From a virus, in IMG/VR virus record IMGVR_UViG_3300048835_001002, positions 1 through 55,593 of that record: a stretch of DNA of 55,593 bases; one strand, 5' to 3'. Below, in pieces: positions 31,783-40,765 of the stretch. Below the pieces are notes generated by a model, which was not told the DNA's origin, searched no databases, and saw only the letters and a program-made list of their open reading frames with translations. Both the position numbers and the translations under genes were made by a program. Numbering within the stretch: the stretch's first letter is position 1; each line of letters starts with the position of its first letter.

Positions 31783-32952
31783 ATGTCCGACGAGAATCTG
31801 GAAAACCCGCGCTTTGAAAAATTCGTCCACGAGATGATTGCGAGTTCAGATCACGGAGTGAACCTGAACTTTCTCCTGGGAGTCGAACCCCTTCTCGTTC
31901 CGATTCGAGAGAAGCGACGATATACCTACGGCGATTGTCTGCGGGTTGCCGAGAGGCATGAGGCGGCCATGGCAGATTTTCGCGGCATCAAACGATACCG
32001 AAAGGGTGACATAGCAGCCCAGGTGGCGAATGGCCTCATGATGTTCATGGAGTCGGCGGAAATGGGAGTGATCAATAGGAACATCAACTACTGTGCAGCC
32101 CGATGCATCGAAGGCGGCTTCGCTCCGGTTTACGTTCTCGGGAAAAATTTCTTCGATGATCTTTCGGATTCGGATGTTGGTGATGTGACCGTCTCGGTTC
32201 TCCCCGAATCATTCCGCGGTGTCCTGAAATTTCCAAAACCACTCCTTGATCAGGATGGCTATCAATTCGACGAAGTGATGGTGGTCATTGACAAGGCCGA
32301 TCTGGTCGAGAAGGTCGTTGGCATCACCAAAGGATCGATCACACTGCGTGACCGGGTCCTTCGAGGTGATGATATTGACGACTATTATCTGGGCATGTGC
32401 TGGCACGCGAAGGGGCCTGTCGGTCTTCAGCCAGGCGAGAGTAAACCCCGGGCCAAGATCGATGCCGGATACTTCTCCACCTTCCTTCCGAAAGATAAAA
32501 GCATCAAGATCGCTGAGCTTTTCGATCGCCACCAGTACCGAACGCTTGGTGCGCATAATATCGGTACGTTGGATATGATTTTTGAAGCCAGCAGATCTGA
32601 GCTGAACGACGGCTATACGAAGTCAATGAATTCTCTCTTTGCAGCCCTGGTCTACGTGCTTTCAGGCCGACCTGATTTGCGCTTTTACAAGAATCCAGTG
32701 CGGACACAGTCGCCGCAGTCCAGGACTCCCATCAAAGCCGACAAGCATTTGTCGTCGGCCGTCGATATCCATCTGGTCAATTACAGTTGGAAAAAAGATC
32801 CGGTCCATAAGAAAGGGGTCTGGCGGGTGAAGTGGCACAAGCGCCTTCAGCCCTATGGTCCTGATAAAAAGCTGACGAAGCTGGTCTATATCCAGCAACA
32901 TTGGCGAGAGCGATCGGCGCTCAAAGGTTCCTTAAATCCACCAGCCGAGTAA
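31783..32952 (+). CDS. Hypothetical protein, 389 aa, with a W..H.R.QPYG...I..HW C-terminal motif
   Basis: ATG 31783 (TTG 31780 is equivalent) opens a long soluble protein with no membrane segment. The C-terminal part reads WRVKWHKRLQPYGP followed by VYIQQHWRERS. Similar endings are known from phage and plasmid proteins, including the AcrVA2 anti-CRISPR family as I recall it, but I cannot test this and the N-terminal 300 residues show nothing diagnostic. It starts ten bases after the toxin stop and may be part of that unit. Function unknown; anti-defence or mobile-element regulation are options. Confidence 0.7.
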   Translation: MSDENLENPRFEKFVHEMIASSDHGVNLNFLLGVEPLLVPIREKRRYTYGDCLRVAERHEAAMADFRGIKRYRKGDIAAQVANGLMMFMESAEMGVINRNINYCAARCIEGGFAPVYVLGKNFFDDLSDSDVGDVTVSVLPESFRGVLKFPKPLLDQDGYQFDEVMVVIDKADLVEKVVGITKGSITLRDRVLRGDDIDDYYLGMCWHAKGPVGLQPGESKPRAKIDAGYFSTFLPKDKSIKIAELFDRHQYRTLGAHNIGTLDMIFEASRSELNDGYTKSMNSLFAALVYVLSGRPDLRFYKNPVRTQSPQSRTPIKADKHLSSAVDIHLVNYSWKKDPVHKKGVWRVKWHKRLQPYGPDKKLTKLVYIQQHWRERSALKGSLNPPAE

Positions 32953-33153
32953 AGATCCAGTAGGCTCGCCCGTCCCAATGCGCAGCAACATATACGCTGC
33001 GAAAGCATAGTGGAAAGGCAAGGGGAGTCGGGGGGATGTCCCGCTGCCTCGGGAATTCCCTACGGAGTCCGAACCTGGATTTAATCGGTTGGTAGTCCGA
33101 CTATCAATTCCTGTGGAGGTATCACAAAGCCCGGTGCTGGGAGGAACCTTTGC

Positions 33154-33801
33154 ATGGAAATCCGCTTTGAAAAGACCGCTGAAAAGTTTGTCGGTCTATG
33201 TGCAATTGCCCTCGGTATTATGTTTCTCTATGTCCCACTTTTTGATTTCCTCCAGAATGAGTCGCGCCAAAAAGAATTGTCAGAAAATGAAAAAGCTGAT
33301 ATCCGGTCGATCCATGAAAGCCAGAATCCGGCGGCTCTGACCGAGGCCGTAAACAGACTCATGGCCAGGTCCGATATCTCGCGGATCCATGTGCTAAAAG
33401 GTGAATACGAATACCCTGCTTTTGAGATAAAACTCGGGAAGAACTCGCGCCCCGGCGAGATCGAGCGTCATGTAAACCAAAACGAGAAAGGATTTTGGAT
33501 TTACATTGGCTACAACACATCGCTGAAACCTTCCATCAGTCCTGAACGGGAGATAAAAGAAACCATAAAAGCACTGGGCTCAGCGGTTGGGGGTATGTTC
33601 TTCGTTGTAATTGGGCTTATGAATCTCGCCGGTGTTTCTTCCAAATCTGAACAAAGGCTCGATAAAAAGAGGCCAACCCCCTCGTCTCCTTTAACGCCGG
33701 AACCAAAACAGGTCGCCCCAGAGAGAGTGGTGCCTGATCCCATCAAATATGGTGAACTAAAGCTTGTGAAAAGCGGGAATGAAAAGGCCCGCCCAGCATG
33801 A
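33154..33801 (+). CDS. Two-TM membrane protein
   Basis: The 215-residue protein has TM helices at about 12-32 (VGLCAIALGIMFLYVPLFDFL) and about 138-158 (GGMFFVVIGLMNLAGV). A soluble domain of about 100 residues lies between them, and a Pro-rich tail follows. GGGAGGA lies eight bases before the ATG. With both ends cytoplasmic, the middle domain would be periplasmic. Function unknown. It converges on the gene ending at 33871. Confidence 0.7.
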   Translation: MEIRFEKTAEKFVGLCAIALGIMFLYVPLFDFLQNESRQKELSENEKADIRSIHESQNPAALTEAVNRLMARSDISRIHVLKGEYEYPAFEIKLGKNSRPGEIERHVNQNEKGFWIYIGYNTSLKPSISPEREIKETIKALGSAVGGMFFVVIGLMNLAGVSSKSEQRLDKKRPTPSSPLTPEPKQVAPERVVPDPIKYGELKLVKSGNEKARPA

Positions 33802-33835
33802 TTTGCAGTGGTCCGGAGTATCGAACCCTCTTATA

Positions 33836-33857
33836 AGGAGCCGAAGATTTGGCTCCT
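33836..33857. terminator. Hairpin between convergent genes
   Basis: AGGAGCC and GGCTCCT arms with an eight-base loop lie in the 69-base gap between two converging genes. There is no T-run on either side, so termination is inferred from position. Confidence 0.4.
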
Positions 33858-33870
33858 ATCCTGTATGTCT

Positions 33871-34959
33871 TCAAGCTTTCTTGCGCATGGCCAGCAGCAG
33901 TCCAATGGACTGATCAACGACCGCTGTTTCATCGGGACCGAGTCCCGCAAGCTTTGCGCTAATTGAGTCGGTCTTGACCGAAACCCCTCTCAGTTCACGC
34001 TCAAGCGTTGTGGGAATGCCACAGACTTTCTCCCGCAGCTCGTTGATCTCTTCTTTGATCGCTCTGATCTCAACTTTAATCTCTGAAACGGTTTGAGAGA
34101 ACATGGCGATGATCTGCTTTTGCTGATCAAGCAGCGTTGTCATGGAATCCAGCAATAGATCGCTGGCAGGGTCATTTACAGCTTGCGTTACTTTTAGTGC
34201 GGGTTCAGGCGTTTCTTTGATAGGAGCCAGCTGAATGACAGTATCATCTTTTTCAGGTGCTTTGATTGGGGTGACAACGGCAGGATTGTTCATTTTCATC
34301 ACGACGTTCTCCGGGCAGGGTAGTTTGTGTTGAACCATGGCTTCGTATGCGCTCAGAGGAATTCCATTGAAGATAGTAACGCCACGCGATACGTCCTCCA
34401 GAAATCCTGAATTACGTCCACCATGCCATGCGCCGCTGAGTGCAGACTCCTGACCTTTTACAAGGAAGCGATCGAAGAACCTGGAAACATCCTTAAACTT
34501 GACCGTGTCGCCAACGGTTTTGAAATTGGCCAGAAGCCACCAAAGGCGAACAGATATTGGCACTGCGGAGCCGCTCCTCGGGCTTTCAGAGGGAATCTCC
34601 CGCAGCCTCATGAGGACATCGCTGCCACCAAAGACCTTTGATTCAAACTCCTCTTTGATGCCTGATACTCCTGACCCAGCAATAAATACGGGCTTTCCTG
34701 AGTAGAGTTCCCGAACCCGATGAAACATAAAGTGACTGGCGACCGTGGTAACAATGATAGCTGCATCGTGTCTTGTGGAGATGACTTTCGTGGGGGAGGC
34801 TTCTTCGAGATGTTCCGCTTTGAGCCAAAGGTCTTCGCAGTAGCGTATGAACTGATTGTCACTGGTCTTAAGGCCGGCGATCAGCACTGACCTTATCGAG
34901 CGCTGCTGATTCGCCTTTGGATCGGCGGCCCGCCAATCCTGACTTTGAGGGTGATTCAT
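33871..34959 (-). CDS. DUF2325-like protein with C-terminal coiled coil
   Basis: The 362-residue protein has an N-terminal domain (about 22-110) with the shape of DUF2325: IRSVLIAGLKTSDNQFIRYCE, DAAIIVTTVASHFMFHRVRE and KPVFIAGSGVSGIKEEF. A linker follows, then a coiled coil at about 275-330 (QKQIIAMFSQTVSEIKVEIR). DUF2325 proteins are of unknown function and often sit near plasmid or phage genes. The coiled coil suggests oligomers or a partner. Upstream is the candidate origin region. Confidence 0.6.
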   Translation of the reverse strand: MNHPQSQDWRAADPKANQQRSIRSVLIAGLKTSDNQFIRYCEDLWLKAEHLEEASPTKVISTRHDAAIIVTTVASHFMFHRVRELYSGKPVFIAGSGVSGIKEEFESKVFGGSDVLMRLREIPSESPRSGSAVPISVRLWWLLANFKTVGDTVKFKDVSRFFDRFLVKGQESALSGAWHGGRNSGFLEDVSRGVTIFNGIPLSAYEAMVQHKLPCPENVVMKMNNPAVVTPIKAPEKDDTVIQLAPIKETPEPALKVTQAVNDPASDLLLDSMTTLLDQQKQIIAMFSQTVSEIKVEIRAIKEEINELREKVCGIPTTLERELRGVSVKTDSISAKLAGLGPDETAVVDQSIGLLLAMRKKA

Positions 34960-35128
34960 TTGTTGTCCTTTTTAGACTGGTAAGTTGAAAAGCGGATGAT
35001 GCGATAGAAGGCTTCAAACGCTATTTCGAGGATTAGTGGAGTGATCGTGAGAAATTCAAGAGTGAACCCGTGGCGGCGAACAAAAACCGTTTTCAAACTT
35101 TCCGCTCACCGGATCGGTTCAAGCCGTA

Positions 35129-35150
35129 TATTGATAATCCATTATCAATA
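35129..35150. repeat. 22-bp palindrome TATTGATAAT-CC-ATTATCAATA
   Basis: Ten-base perfect arms around CC. Its AT-rich symmetric form is typical of a repressor or architectural-protein site, or of a replication or recombination element. Confidence 0.6.
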
Positions 35151-35262
35151 AAAAGAGCACTTCGTCCTCTGAAGATGAGATCATTTTCTTTTGGCATTGC
35201 TTCTGATGGCGATGCCTTCCTGGTCGGAAGAGTGGTGCGGAGTATCCATAGTTACCTCGGAT

Positions 35263-35317
35263 AGATCCTGCAGAGATCCTATAGTTTCTCTGCAGAAATC
35301 CTATAGAGATCCTATAG
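35263..35317 (+). repeat. Tandem 11-bp repeats (AGATCCTATAG), five units
   Basis: Units at 35263, 35274, 35296 and 35307 read AGATCCTGCAG, AGATCCTATAG, AAATCCTATAG and AGATCCTATAG. The unit at 35285 is degenerate (TTTCTCTGCAG) but keeps the phase. The exact 11-bp period is one helical turn, so bound proteins would line up on one face of the DNA. Iterons or a regulator array are the likely uses. Confidence 0.7.
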
Positions 35318-35595
35318 TATTCGGTTTTAAAATCCTAAAACTCCTGCCATTCGTCAGAGAGCAAACGGCAGCTTCATTTCATTCGTGAGTTCGTCCGACT
35401 TGCTTGCCGTGATCCTTCAAAAAGGTGTCATTTACTAGGAAATGTATTTTGAAAAATACCAAACAAAATAAATACATCCAGTCAAAAATTGGCAAAATTA
35501 AAGACACATTATTGTTAATAATATTATGTGTTTATATCACATATACGCTGCCTAACATCGTGGTGTAATGCTCGCGCATCGCCGATGATGCAAAG

Positions 35596-35853
35596 ATGAA
35601 AAAGAAAACGTCGGCCCGCGAAGCAAAACGAACAAGCCTTAAGAATTTAAAGGAGCGTGTGGGACGCAACGTCCGGCGAATGCGGCGAGCCTTGGGTCTT
35701 ACTCAGGAGCAGCTGGCTGATATGCACGGACTGAATCTTAGGTCGCTTCAGTCCATTGAAGCAGGGGCTACTGACTTTAAGCTTTCATCGCTTTGGCGAT
35801 TGGCCCGAGCCTTTGGCGTTGACGTTGAAGAGCTTATCAAAGATTCGCGCTGA
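35596..35853 (+). CDS. Xre-family HTH regulator
   Basis: The 85-residue protein has a basic N-terminal tail and a Cro/CI-type HTH: GRNVRRMRRALGLTQEQLAD, then LNLRSLQSIEAGATDF and LWRLARAFGVDVEELI. It lies directly after the repeat array and AT-rich stretch, which it may control. It could be the lysogeny or copy-control repressor. No clear ribosome site precedes the ATG. Confidence 0.85.
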   Translation: MKKKTSAREAKRTSLKNLKERVGRNVRRMRRALGLTQEQLADMHGLNLRSLQSIEAGATDFKLSSLWRLARAFGVDVEELIKDSR

Positions 35854-35894
35854 AATAGGTGTTAGGATTGGCTTTTCCGGGAATGAGACTTTGT

Positions 35895-36089
35895 TCAAAC
35901 TGTTCGTTTTCGCTCTCCGTTCGTTACGTGGGACCACTCACCTATAAGTTTGTCAAGCTCGATGATGGTCTGCATTGTGACCACCCATTGCCCATGCTGC
36001 CAAAGCTTTCCGGGCTCAGGCTGATCAAGTTCATTGAGTTCTCGTGCGAATGATTGCCTTATGCTGATCAAATCATATAGCGTGTGCAT
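35895..36089 (-). CDS. Small hypothetical protein, 64 aa
   Basis: The minus-strand ATG at 36089 is preceded by a perfect AAGGAGGT ribosome site six bases away, the best in the window, which makes this short frame credible. The product is helical (MHTLYDLISIRQSFARELNE...) with an EWSHVTNGERKRTV end. Function unknown. It converges on the Xre gene. Confidence 0.6.
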   Translation of the reverse strand: MHTLYDLISIRQSFARELNELDQPEPGKLWQHGQWVVTMQTIIELDKLIGEWSHVTNGERKRTV

Positions 36090-36527
36090 CGGCTTACCTC
36101 CTTAACGCGCGCTTAGCCAACACTGTGTAAAATAAGCTCCCCTTAAGTACACTCATCAGTAAATATAGACCAAATTTGCAGCGATTTATTGCGAATTTCC
36201 GCTTTCCATTCCGCGATGTTAACAACTTATATAAGTTCAGGTGAGCAATGTTTAACAAATGTTGAACATCCTGAAGCGGACACCAGTTCTTGGGTTTGGA
36301 GTTGACGCGCAGAGACAACAAATCCATAATCCTTATTGCAGCCAGGCTGTAAAAAAAGATTTCGACACGAACCACTGCCTTGCCAACCACGATTTTTTTT
36401 CCGCCAAACACCCCTGGAGTTCAATTTTTCATCTTCCACGGTCTAACACTTTTAGATAGTCTCTGCGGAATGTCTCCTACTCACGTCAGTCAATTGACAG
36501 GAGCGAGGATGAGCGGAGGGATGCTGA

Positions 36528-36608
36528 ATGGAATCTGGAATGGCTCTTGATTATGAAAACGATCGTTCTGCGGTTTTGCTGCAGCTCACTTATAAGGAGT
36601 GGAAGTGA
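36528..36608 (+). CDS. Possible mini-ORF, 26 aa
   Basis: An ATG after GGAGGG (seven bases) encodes MESGMALDYENDRSAVLLQL followed by TYKEWK. It overlaps the next mini-ORF by four bases (GTGA). The ribosome site is good but the length is too short for certainty. Confidence 0.3.
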   Translation: MESGMALDYENDRSAVLLQLTYKEWK

Positions 36609-36685
36609 GGCCAAAAAGAAGGGGGTATTGCGGCTGGTGGAACAGCCGCAAAACCTGTCTGGGACGGGTTATCCACAGAACTTAA
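36605..36685 (+). CDS. Possible mini-ORF, 26 aa, basic
   Basis: A GTG preceded by AAGGAG encodes a basic 26-residue peptide (MRPKRRGYCGWWNSRKTCLG...). It overlaps the preceding mini-ORF and contains the DnaA box. Real coding is uncertain. Confidence 0.25.
   Translation: MRPKRRGYCGWWNSRKTCLGRVIHRT
36669..36677 (+). promoter_or_regulatory. Perfect DnaA box
   Basis: TTATCCACA is the exact DnaA consensus and lies in the gene-poor region before the primase. No cluster of further boxes is visible, so an origin role is only possible. Confidence 0.45.
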
Positions 36686-37466
36686 GAAAGACTTACCAGT
36701 CTGCTGTTCTGTATGACCCGTCCTGGGCTTCTCTGGCAATTAAAAAAAATCATTTAGATGAACATTTGTTTTCGGATGACTGAATTTTTATTCGTGACGA
36801 GTAAAAAGAGCCTTTTCCTGTACGGCCTTTGAACCATGTCCATCCAGGGTTCCGTTGGTCAGTCTATCACGATCAGGTTCTCTAAACTCCATCACACTGT
36901 CATCGAAACGCAGAACCACGCGGCACATCCCCAGCCCTTATACGGTCGACAGTTATTCGTCCGATTGCGGCTGACGGCAGATGCCCAATTTTTCGGGGCG
37001 TTAGGAATACGTTGCTTTTCAGTTGATGGGCGTGACTGCAAAAGATCCTTAAGCGATGGAGCTTGCAGTCTGACAGGGCTCTTCAATTGAGCGGGCCAGA
37101 GGGATTGATTACCCCTTGGATACTTTTAGGTTACGAACTTTTACTCGCTCAGTTGAGTGGCTTTTTTGTGGCCACTTTTCGGAGTGAGGTGCGATTTTAA
37201 TCCAAAATATTTTTGAATTTCTGGGAGGTTATGCCGAGGCCCTGATGCGGCCAGATTCCGATCCTGGTTTTTGACATCAATATTTTTTTGCACGCAAAAA
37301 GCGTGTGCCGTAATGGCTCTTTACCCATAGAGAGATATATGGAGAGGGAGGTATTTTCTTAAAACGTGGTTTTAAGACAAACGCGGCAAATCAAGGCCCT
37401 GGAGGGAGGCGAAGCCTTGGCTTCGCTGCCCATGAATGAAAAGCAGCCAATTGGAGAACGAGCTGA

Positions 37467-39917
37467 ATGCGGATTCCGGAAGAAACCAAAAAAACCATCA
37501 AGGCGCTCTTGCCACCAGAGAAGCTGGCCGCCATGCTCGGCATTAGCGTAAAAAATTCCATGCTGCTTTGCCCCTTTCACGAGGACACAACGCCGAGCAT
37601 GAGCTGCAAGCGCGCCAAGTTCCGTTGTTTTGCCTGTGGAAAAAGTGCTGACGTGATTGAGTTTTATGAGAAGTATCGTGGGCTCGATTTTGTTGACGCC
37701 GTCCGCGATCTTGCAGCCCATGTCGGAGTCGACATCTCTGATCCGCAACCGAAGAAGTCAGACCGGAAAAAGACTGACTCGAAGGACGGTGCATATTCGT
37801 TCGGTTCGATCGAGGAGGCCCGCCGCTATTATTCAGCTCGCCCGGGCTACCGGTTGATTGCAGATCATGGGTGGTCAAATGATGACGGCACTCCCAACAA
37901 GCACGTCTTTCGGCTTTATCCTCTTGACCCCTTCGAGCGCAAGCAGTTTCCAACCGTTTTTCCGTCTGACGGCCGCTGGGTTAATAAAAAACCTGGGAGC
38001 CACCAACGCCCGCAGCCTTATCTCTGGGGCTCATGTCAGGACGGGGCCGAGGTGTTCATCTTTGAAGGCGAATGTGATGTCGAAGCTGCACAACACGAAG
38101 GATTTCCCGGCACTACAACGGGCAACTGCCACAGCTGGCATCCAGACTATGCACGGTATTTTCGTGGCAAGTACGTTGTGATTGTTCCTGACTGCGACGA
38201 ACATGGGGCGCGATACGCCGATGCCATTGCCGAGTCGCTCCGCTCTGTCTGCCTCGGCCTCAAGATAATCGACCTTGGTGGCTCGGACGGGTTCGACTTC
38301 AGAGACTGGCTAAAAGCCGGTGGGACGGCCGAAGTATTTCGGAAGCTCGTGGATGCGGCTCCAGACATTCTCCTCGCCTGGAACGCCCCCAAGGCGTCCT
38401 GGGATGGATTTGAACGCATACCCTATTTCGATTCCGATGAGATGCTCCACTGGTCGATCCGCTACTGGATCGAATACCTGGCGGCCGACCTTCAGGCACC
38501 TATTGATGCCATCGCCGCCGGGGTCATCACAGCTCTCTCGACTGTTATCGGCGCGAAGGTCTTTCTTTACCCCAAGGTCCATAGCACGACATGGCGCGCC
38601 TATGCCTGCATCTGGTATTTGCTGGTGGCGCCGGCCGGTGACAAGAAGACGGCAATTCAAAAAGCGTCGCTCGCCATGGCCTTTTTGCTCGATAAGGAAC
38701 TCTCGCGCCTGAATGTGGAAGCGGCTGCTCTGCGAGATGCCGAGGAGTCAACCCTGAAAATCGAGCGACGCCAACTGGAGGCGCAGTTGGCTGTGGCCAT
38801 TGAAAAGGGTAACGATGTGCAGCTTCTTCAGGAGCAGCTGACCCGGAAAGCGGCCCGGCTTCTGGCTCTTTCCAAGGAGGGCGACCGAAGCCTCATCGTC
38901 CAGGACGTGACCCCGGAAAAGCTGAAGGAGCTTCTGGTTCAAAATCCAAACGGTCTTCTCCAGTATAACGATGAGTTCGGTGGCTTCTGGCGCAATCTTG
39001 CCAAGGGCGCTCACACGGATTCGCGCTCGGTTTACCTTGAAGCCTGGAACGGCGGCGAAATCAAGGTCCAGCGCAAGAAGGGATCGTATTCCGGCTGGTC
39101 GATTCTCTCCTTTGTCAGCAGCACCCAGCCTGATTGGCTCAAAACTGTCATCGATGAAATCGTCGCTGGCACTGACCAAAACGATGGGCTCATTGCCCGC
39201 TTTGGTTTGATCGTCGCACACGACCGCCCCATCGGAACTTTCAAGTGGCACGATGCCCCCTTCAACCCAAAGGGCAAGGACCTTTTCGAGGAGATCTTTC
39301 GCCGGCTTTGGGAACTTAAGGTTCCTGAGGACCAAAGGGCCTTGCGCTTTGATCCAGAGGCCCAGGAGTTTGTCGTCCAGTGGATGGAGGAGCATCACAA
39401 TTTCTGGCGGGACAGCAAGGACCGCCCGGCCATGCGCAGCCACATGGATAAGCAGACAAGCCTTTTTTGCTCTCTCTCGATTATCTTTCACATGCTCTTC
39501 TGTTTTGAGGCAGAGGAAATCACTGACGAAAATAGCAGCTTCAGTCGGGAAATCTCCATCCATTCCGCTCGCATGGCAGCCAGCTGGTGCCGTTACATAG
39601 GCTATCACGTGCGCAAGGTCTACGAGCCAAAGCAAGGCTACTGGGACCCCTCGGTTCGCTCATTTGCGGCTCAGGTACTGGCTGGCAGGATAGTCGACGG
39701 CATGTCGCGTTCGGAAATTCTTGCGAAGAGGTTTCAGCATCTGAAGACAGCGAAAGACCTTGATAGCGCCATCCAGGGATTGCGCGAACTGAATCTCGTG
39801 CAGGAGACGGAGACTTTTCAGCCCGGTGGCGTGCGCACGCAAAAGGTTATTCGCATCAACCCGGCATCGCTGGAACGCTCCGATCCAATTGCTGTCAAGG
39901 ATGATAAAAATACATGA
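37467..39917 (+). CDS. CHC2-TOPRIM primase with DUF3987 helicase-like part
   Basis: The 816-residue protein has a DnaG-type zinc finger (Cys35, His38, Cys54, Cys57 in LLCPFHEDTTPSM and FRCFACGKSADVI). A TOPRIM domain follows with Glu200 (FIFEGECDVEAAQ) and Asp242/Asp244 (VVIVPDCDEHGAR). From about 320 on comes a DUF3987-type ATPase-like domain with an altered Walker A (APAGDKKTA, 388-396). It would prime, and perhaps unwind, DNA in phage replication. It heads the rightward early operon and is the second primase of the window, beside the TOPRIM-helicase at 22.7 kb. GGAG lies about ten bases before the ATG. Confidence 0.9.
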   Translation: MRIPEETKKTIKALLPPEKLAAMLGISVKNSMLLCPFHEDTTPSMSCKRAKFRCFACGKSADVIEFYEKYRGLDFVDAVRDLAAHVGVDISDPQPKKSDRKKTDSKDGAYSFGSIEEARRYYSARPGYRLIADHGWSNDDGTPNKHVFRLYPLDPFERKQFPTVFPSDGRWVNKKPGSHQRPQPYLWGSCQDGAEVFIFEGECDVEAAQHEGFPGTTTGNCHSWHPDYARYFRGKYVVIVPDCDEHGARYADAIAESLRSVCLGLKIIDLGGSDGFDFRDWLKAGGTAEVFRKLVDAAPDILLAWNAPKASWDGFERIPYFDSDEMLHWSIRYWIEYLAADLQAPIDAIAAGVITALSTVIGAKVFLYPKVHSTTWRAYACIWYLLVAPAGDKKTAIQKASLAMAFLLDKELSRLNVEAAALRDAEESTLKIERRQLEAQLAVAIEKGNDVQLLQEQLTRKAARLLALSKEGDRSLIVQDVTPEKLKELLVQNPNGLLQYNDEFGGFWRNLAKGAHTDSRSVYLEAWNGGEIKVQRKKGSYSGWSILSFVSSTQPDWLKTVIDEIVAGTDQNDGLIARFGLIVAHDRPIGTFKWHDAPFNPKGKDLFEEIFRRLWELKVPEDQRALRFDPEAQEFVVQWMEEHHNFWRDSKDRPAMRSHMDKQTSLFCSLSIIFHMLFCFEAEEITDENSSFSREISIHSARMAASWCRYIGYHVRKVYEPKQGYWDPSVRSFAAQVLAGRIVDGMSRSEILAKRFQHLKTAKDLDSAIQGLRELNLVQETETFQPGGVRTQKVIRINPASLERSDPIAVKDDKNT

Positions 39918-40002
39918 ATTAAAGCCCTTTCGTGCAATATTTATATCAAGTTTTTGTCTGAACAATTGGAACAGCCCGTCCGATTCAAATGGAGATAGCG
40001 TA

Positions 40003-40110
40003 ATGTCTGACTTTGATATTCCCAAGGAAAAGCCGCTTTCCGATGAACCCTTTCAGGGATACCCACCCCCCGGCGATCTGCCGATCGTCAAGATTGGAGT
40101 CCTCTTATGA
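40003..40110 (+). CDS. Small protein, 35 aa
   Basis: ATG 40003 with GGAGAT upstream encodes MSDFDIPKEKPLSDEPFQGY followed by a Pro-rich end. The stop overlaps the next ATG by four bases (ATGA), a sign of real translation. Acidic and Pro-rich with no structure expected. Function unknown. Confidence 0.5.
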   Translation: MSDFDIPKEKPLSDEPFQGYPPPGDLPIVKIGVLL

Positions 40111-40400
40111 TGTTCTGTTCCGTATGCAGGGAGGAGGTTCCAGGGTGGCTACACGACTGCTATCTGGAGCTTGATTGCCGCGAGCATGGGCTTCAAAAGT
40201 GGGAAGTTGTGCGTGGGTCTTCTCCCGTTGAGGCAGCGATCACCTATGCAGAGCTGCTGGATAAGCGTCAGGGCTGCGACCCAAGGAACCGGATTATTGA
40301 TGCAGCATTTATAGCGGATGAAGAAGACTTCTATGTTTACGAGATCCGGTTTGATGGCGAGGAATACCTGGCCATTCCAAAGTTTAAGCCGGACACCTGA
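40107..40400 (+). CDS. Hypothetical protein, 97 aa, N-terminal CxxC
   Basis: Starts in overlap with the preceding small gene. The N-terminus has CSVC, then Cys18 and a CREHG, which could bind zinc (FCSVCREEVPGWLHDC). The rest is acidic with beta strands (DFYVYEIRFDGEEYLAI). No family recognised. It belongs to the early operon after the primase. Confidence 0.65.
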   Translation: MMFCSVCREEVPGWLHDCYLELDCREHGLQKWEVVRGSSPVEAAITYAELLDKRQGCDPRNRIIDAAFIADEEDFYVYEIRFDGEEYLAIPKFKPDT

Positions 40401-40439
40401 GTCTACAGTTTTCCAATCAACCAGCAAGGGGGCTTTACC

Positions 40440-40700
40440 ATGTCCATGTTTGCCGAACTGATCAAAGAGTGGATGAGCGGACACCCATCACGCTCTCCCG
40501 CAGCGCTCCATCGCGTTACCGGAGTCTCGAAGCCTCAGATTGGGCGCATCCTGAAGGGGAAGACGCCAACCATCGATGAGGCTCTGCGGCTTGGGGCAGT
40601 GCTTCCGGCCGGGAAGGTTCTGAAGTTCATGAACGAGCACTACCCTTGCTGGCAGATTTTCATTTCCAAGGTGATGTCAACCGGGAACGTCGCCGCCTGA
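40440..40700 (+). CDS. Small HTH regulator
   Basis: The 86-residue protein has a Cro-like HTH at about 20-60 (SPAALHRVTGVSKPQIGRIL, then PTIDEALRLGAVLPAGKVL). An AAGGGGG-type ribosome site precedes the ATG. It is likely a local repressor or activator of the early operon. Hairpins follow its gene. Confidence 0.7.
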   Translation: MSMFAELIKEWMSGHPSRSPAALHRVTGVSKPQIGRILKGKTPTIDEALRLGAVLPAGKVLKFMNEHYPCWQIFISKVMSTGNVAA

Positions 40701-40765
40701 AATTTGAGTAACTGGCAGTTACTAAATCGACTTTCACGTCAGCGATTTTCTTTGAATCCAAAAAA

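Larger units (their letters stand above)
34960..35595. other. Gene-free, AT-rich region with repeats; candidate origin or control region
   Basis: About 640 bases hold no gene. From left to right: a 22-bp palindrome (35129-35150), an 11-bp phased repeat array (35263-35317), then an AT-rich part (35440-35560) with inverted repeats (ATGTATTT with AAATACAT; ACACAT with ATGTGT). Repeats beside an AT-rich stretch are the layout of iteron origins, but no initiator gene is adjacent; an Xre regulator is. Confidence 0.5.
36090..37466. other. Gene-poor region before the primase
   Basis: Nearly 1.4 kb without a secure gene. It holds two possible mini-ORFs (36528-36685), a perfect DnaA box (36669-36677), a CTCAGTTGAG palindrome and a GTGGC/GCCAC hairpin at about 37150-37170, and a CACGC/GCGTG hairpin at 37291-37305. 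Longer frames (36094-36411 minus, 36836-37090 plus) have no ribosome site or family and are doubtful. It may be the early control region or an origin. Confidence 0.4.

Noticed and set aside
35263-35317. Tandem repeats as a CRISPR array
   Set aside because: Units are 11 bp and directly adjacent, with no spacers.
36836-37090. Plus-strand frame of 84 codons in the gene-poor region
   Set aside because: No ribosome site and no recognisable pattern; the opposite strand is open as well.
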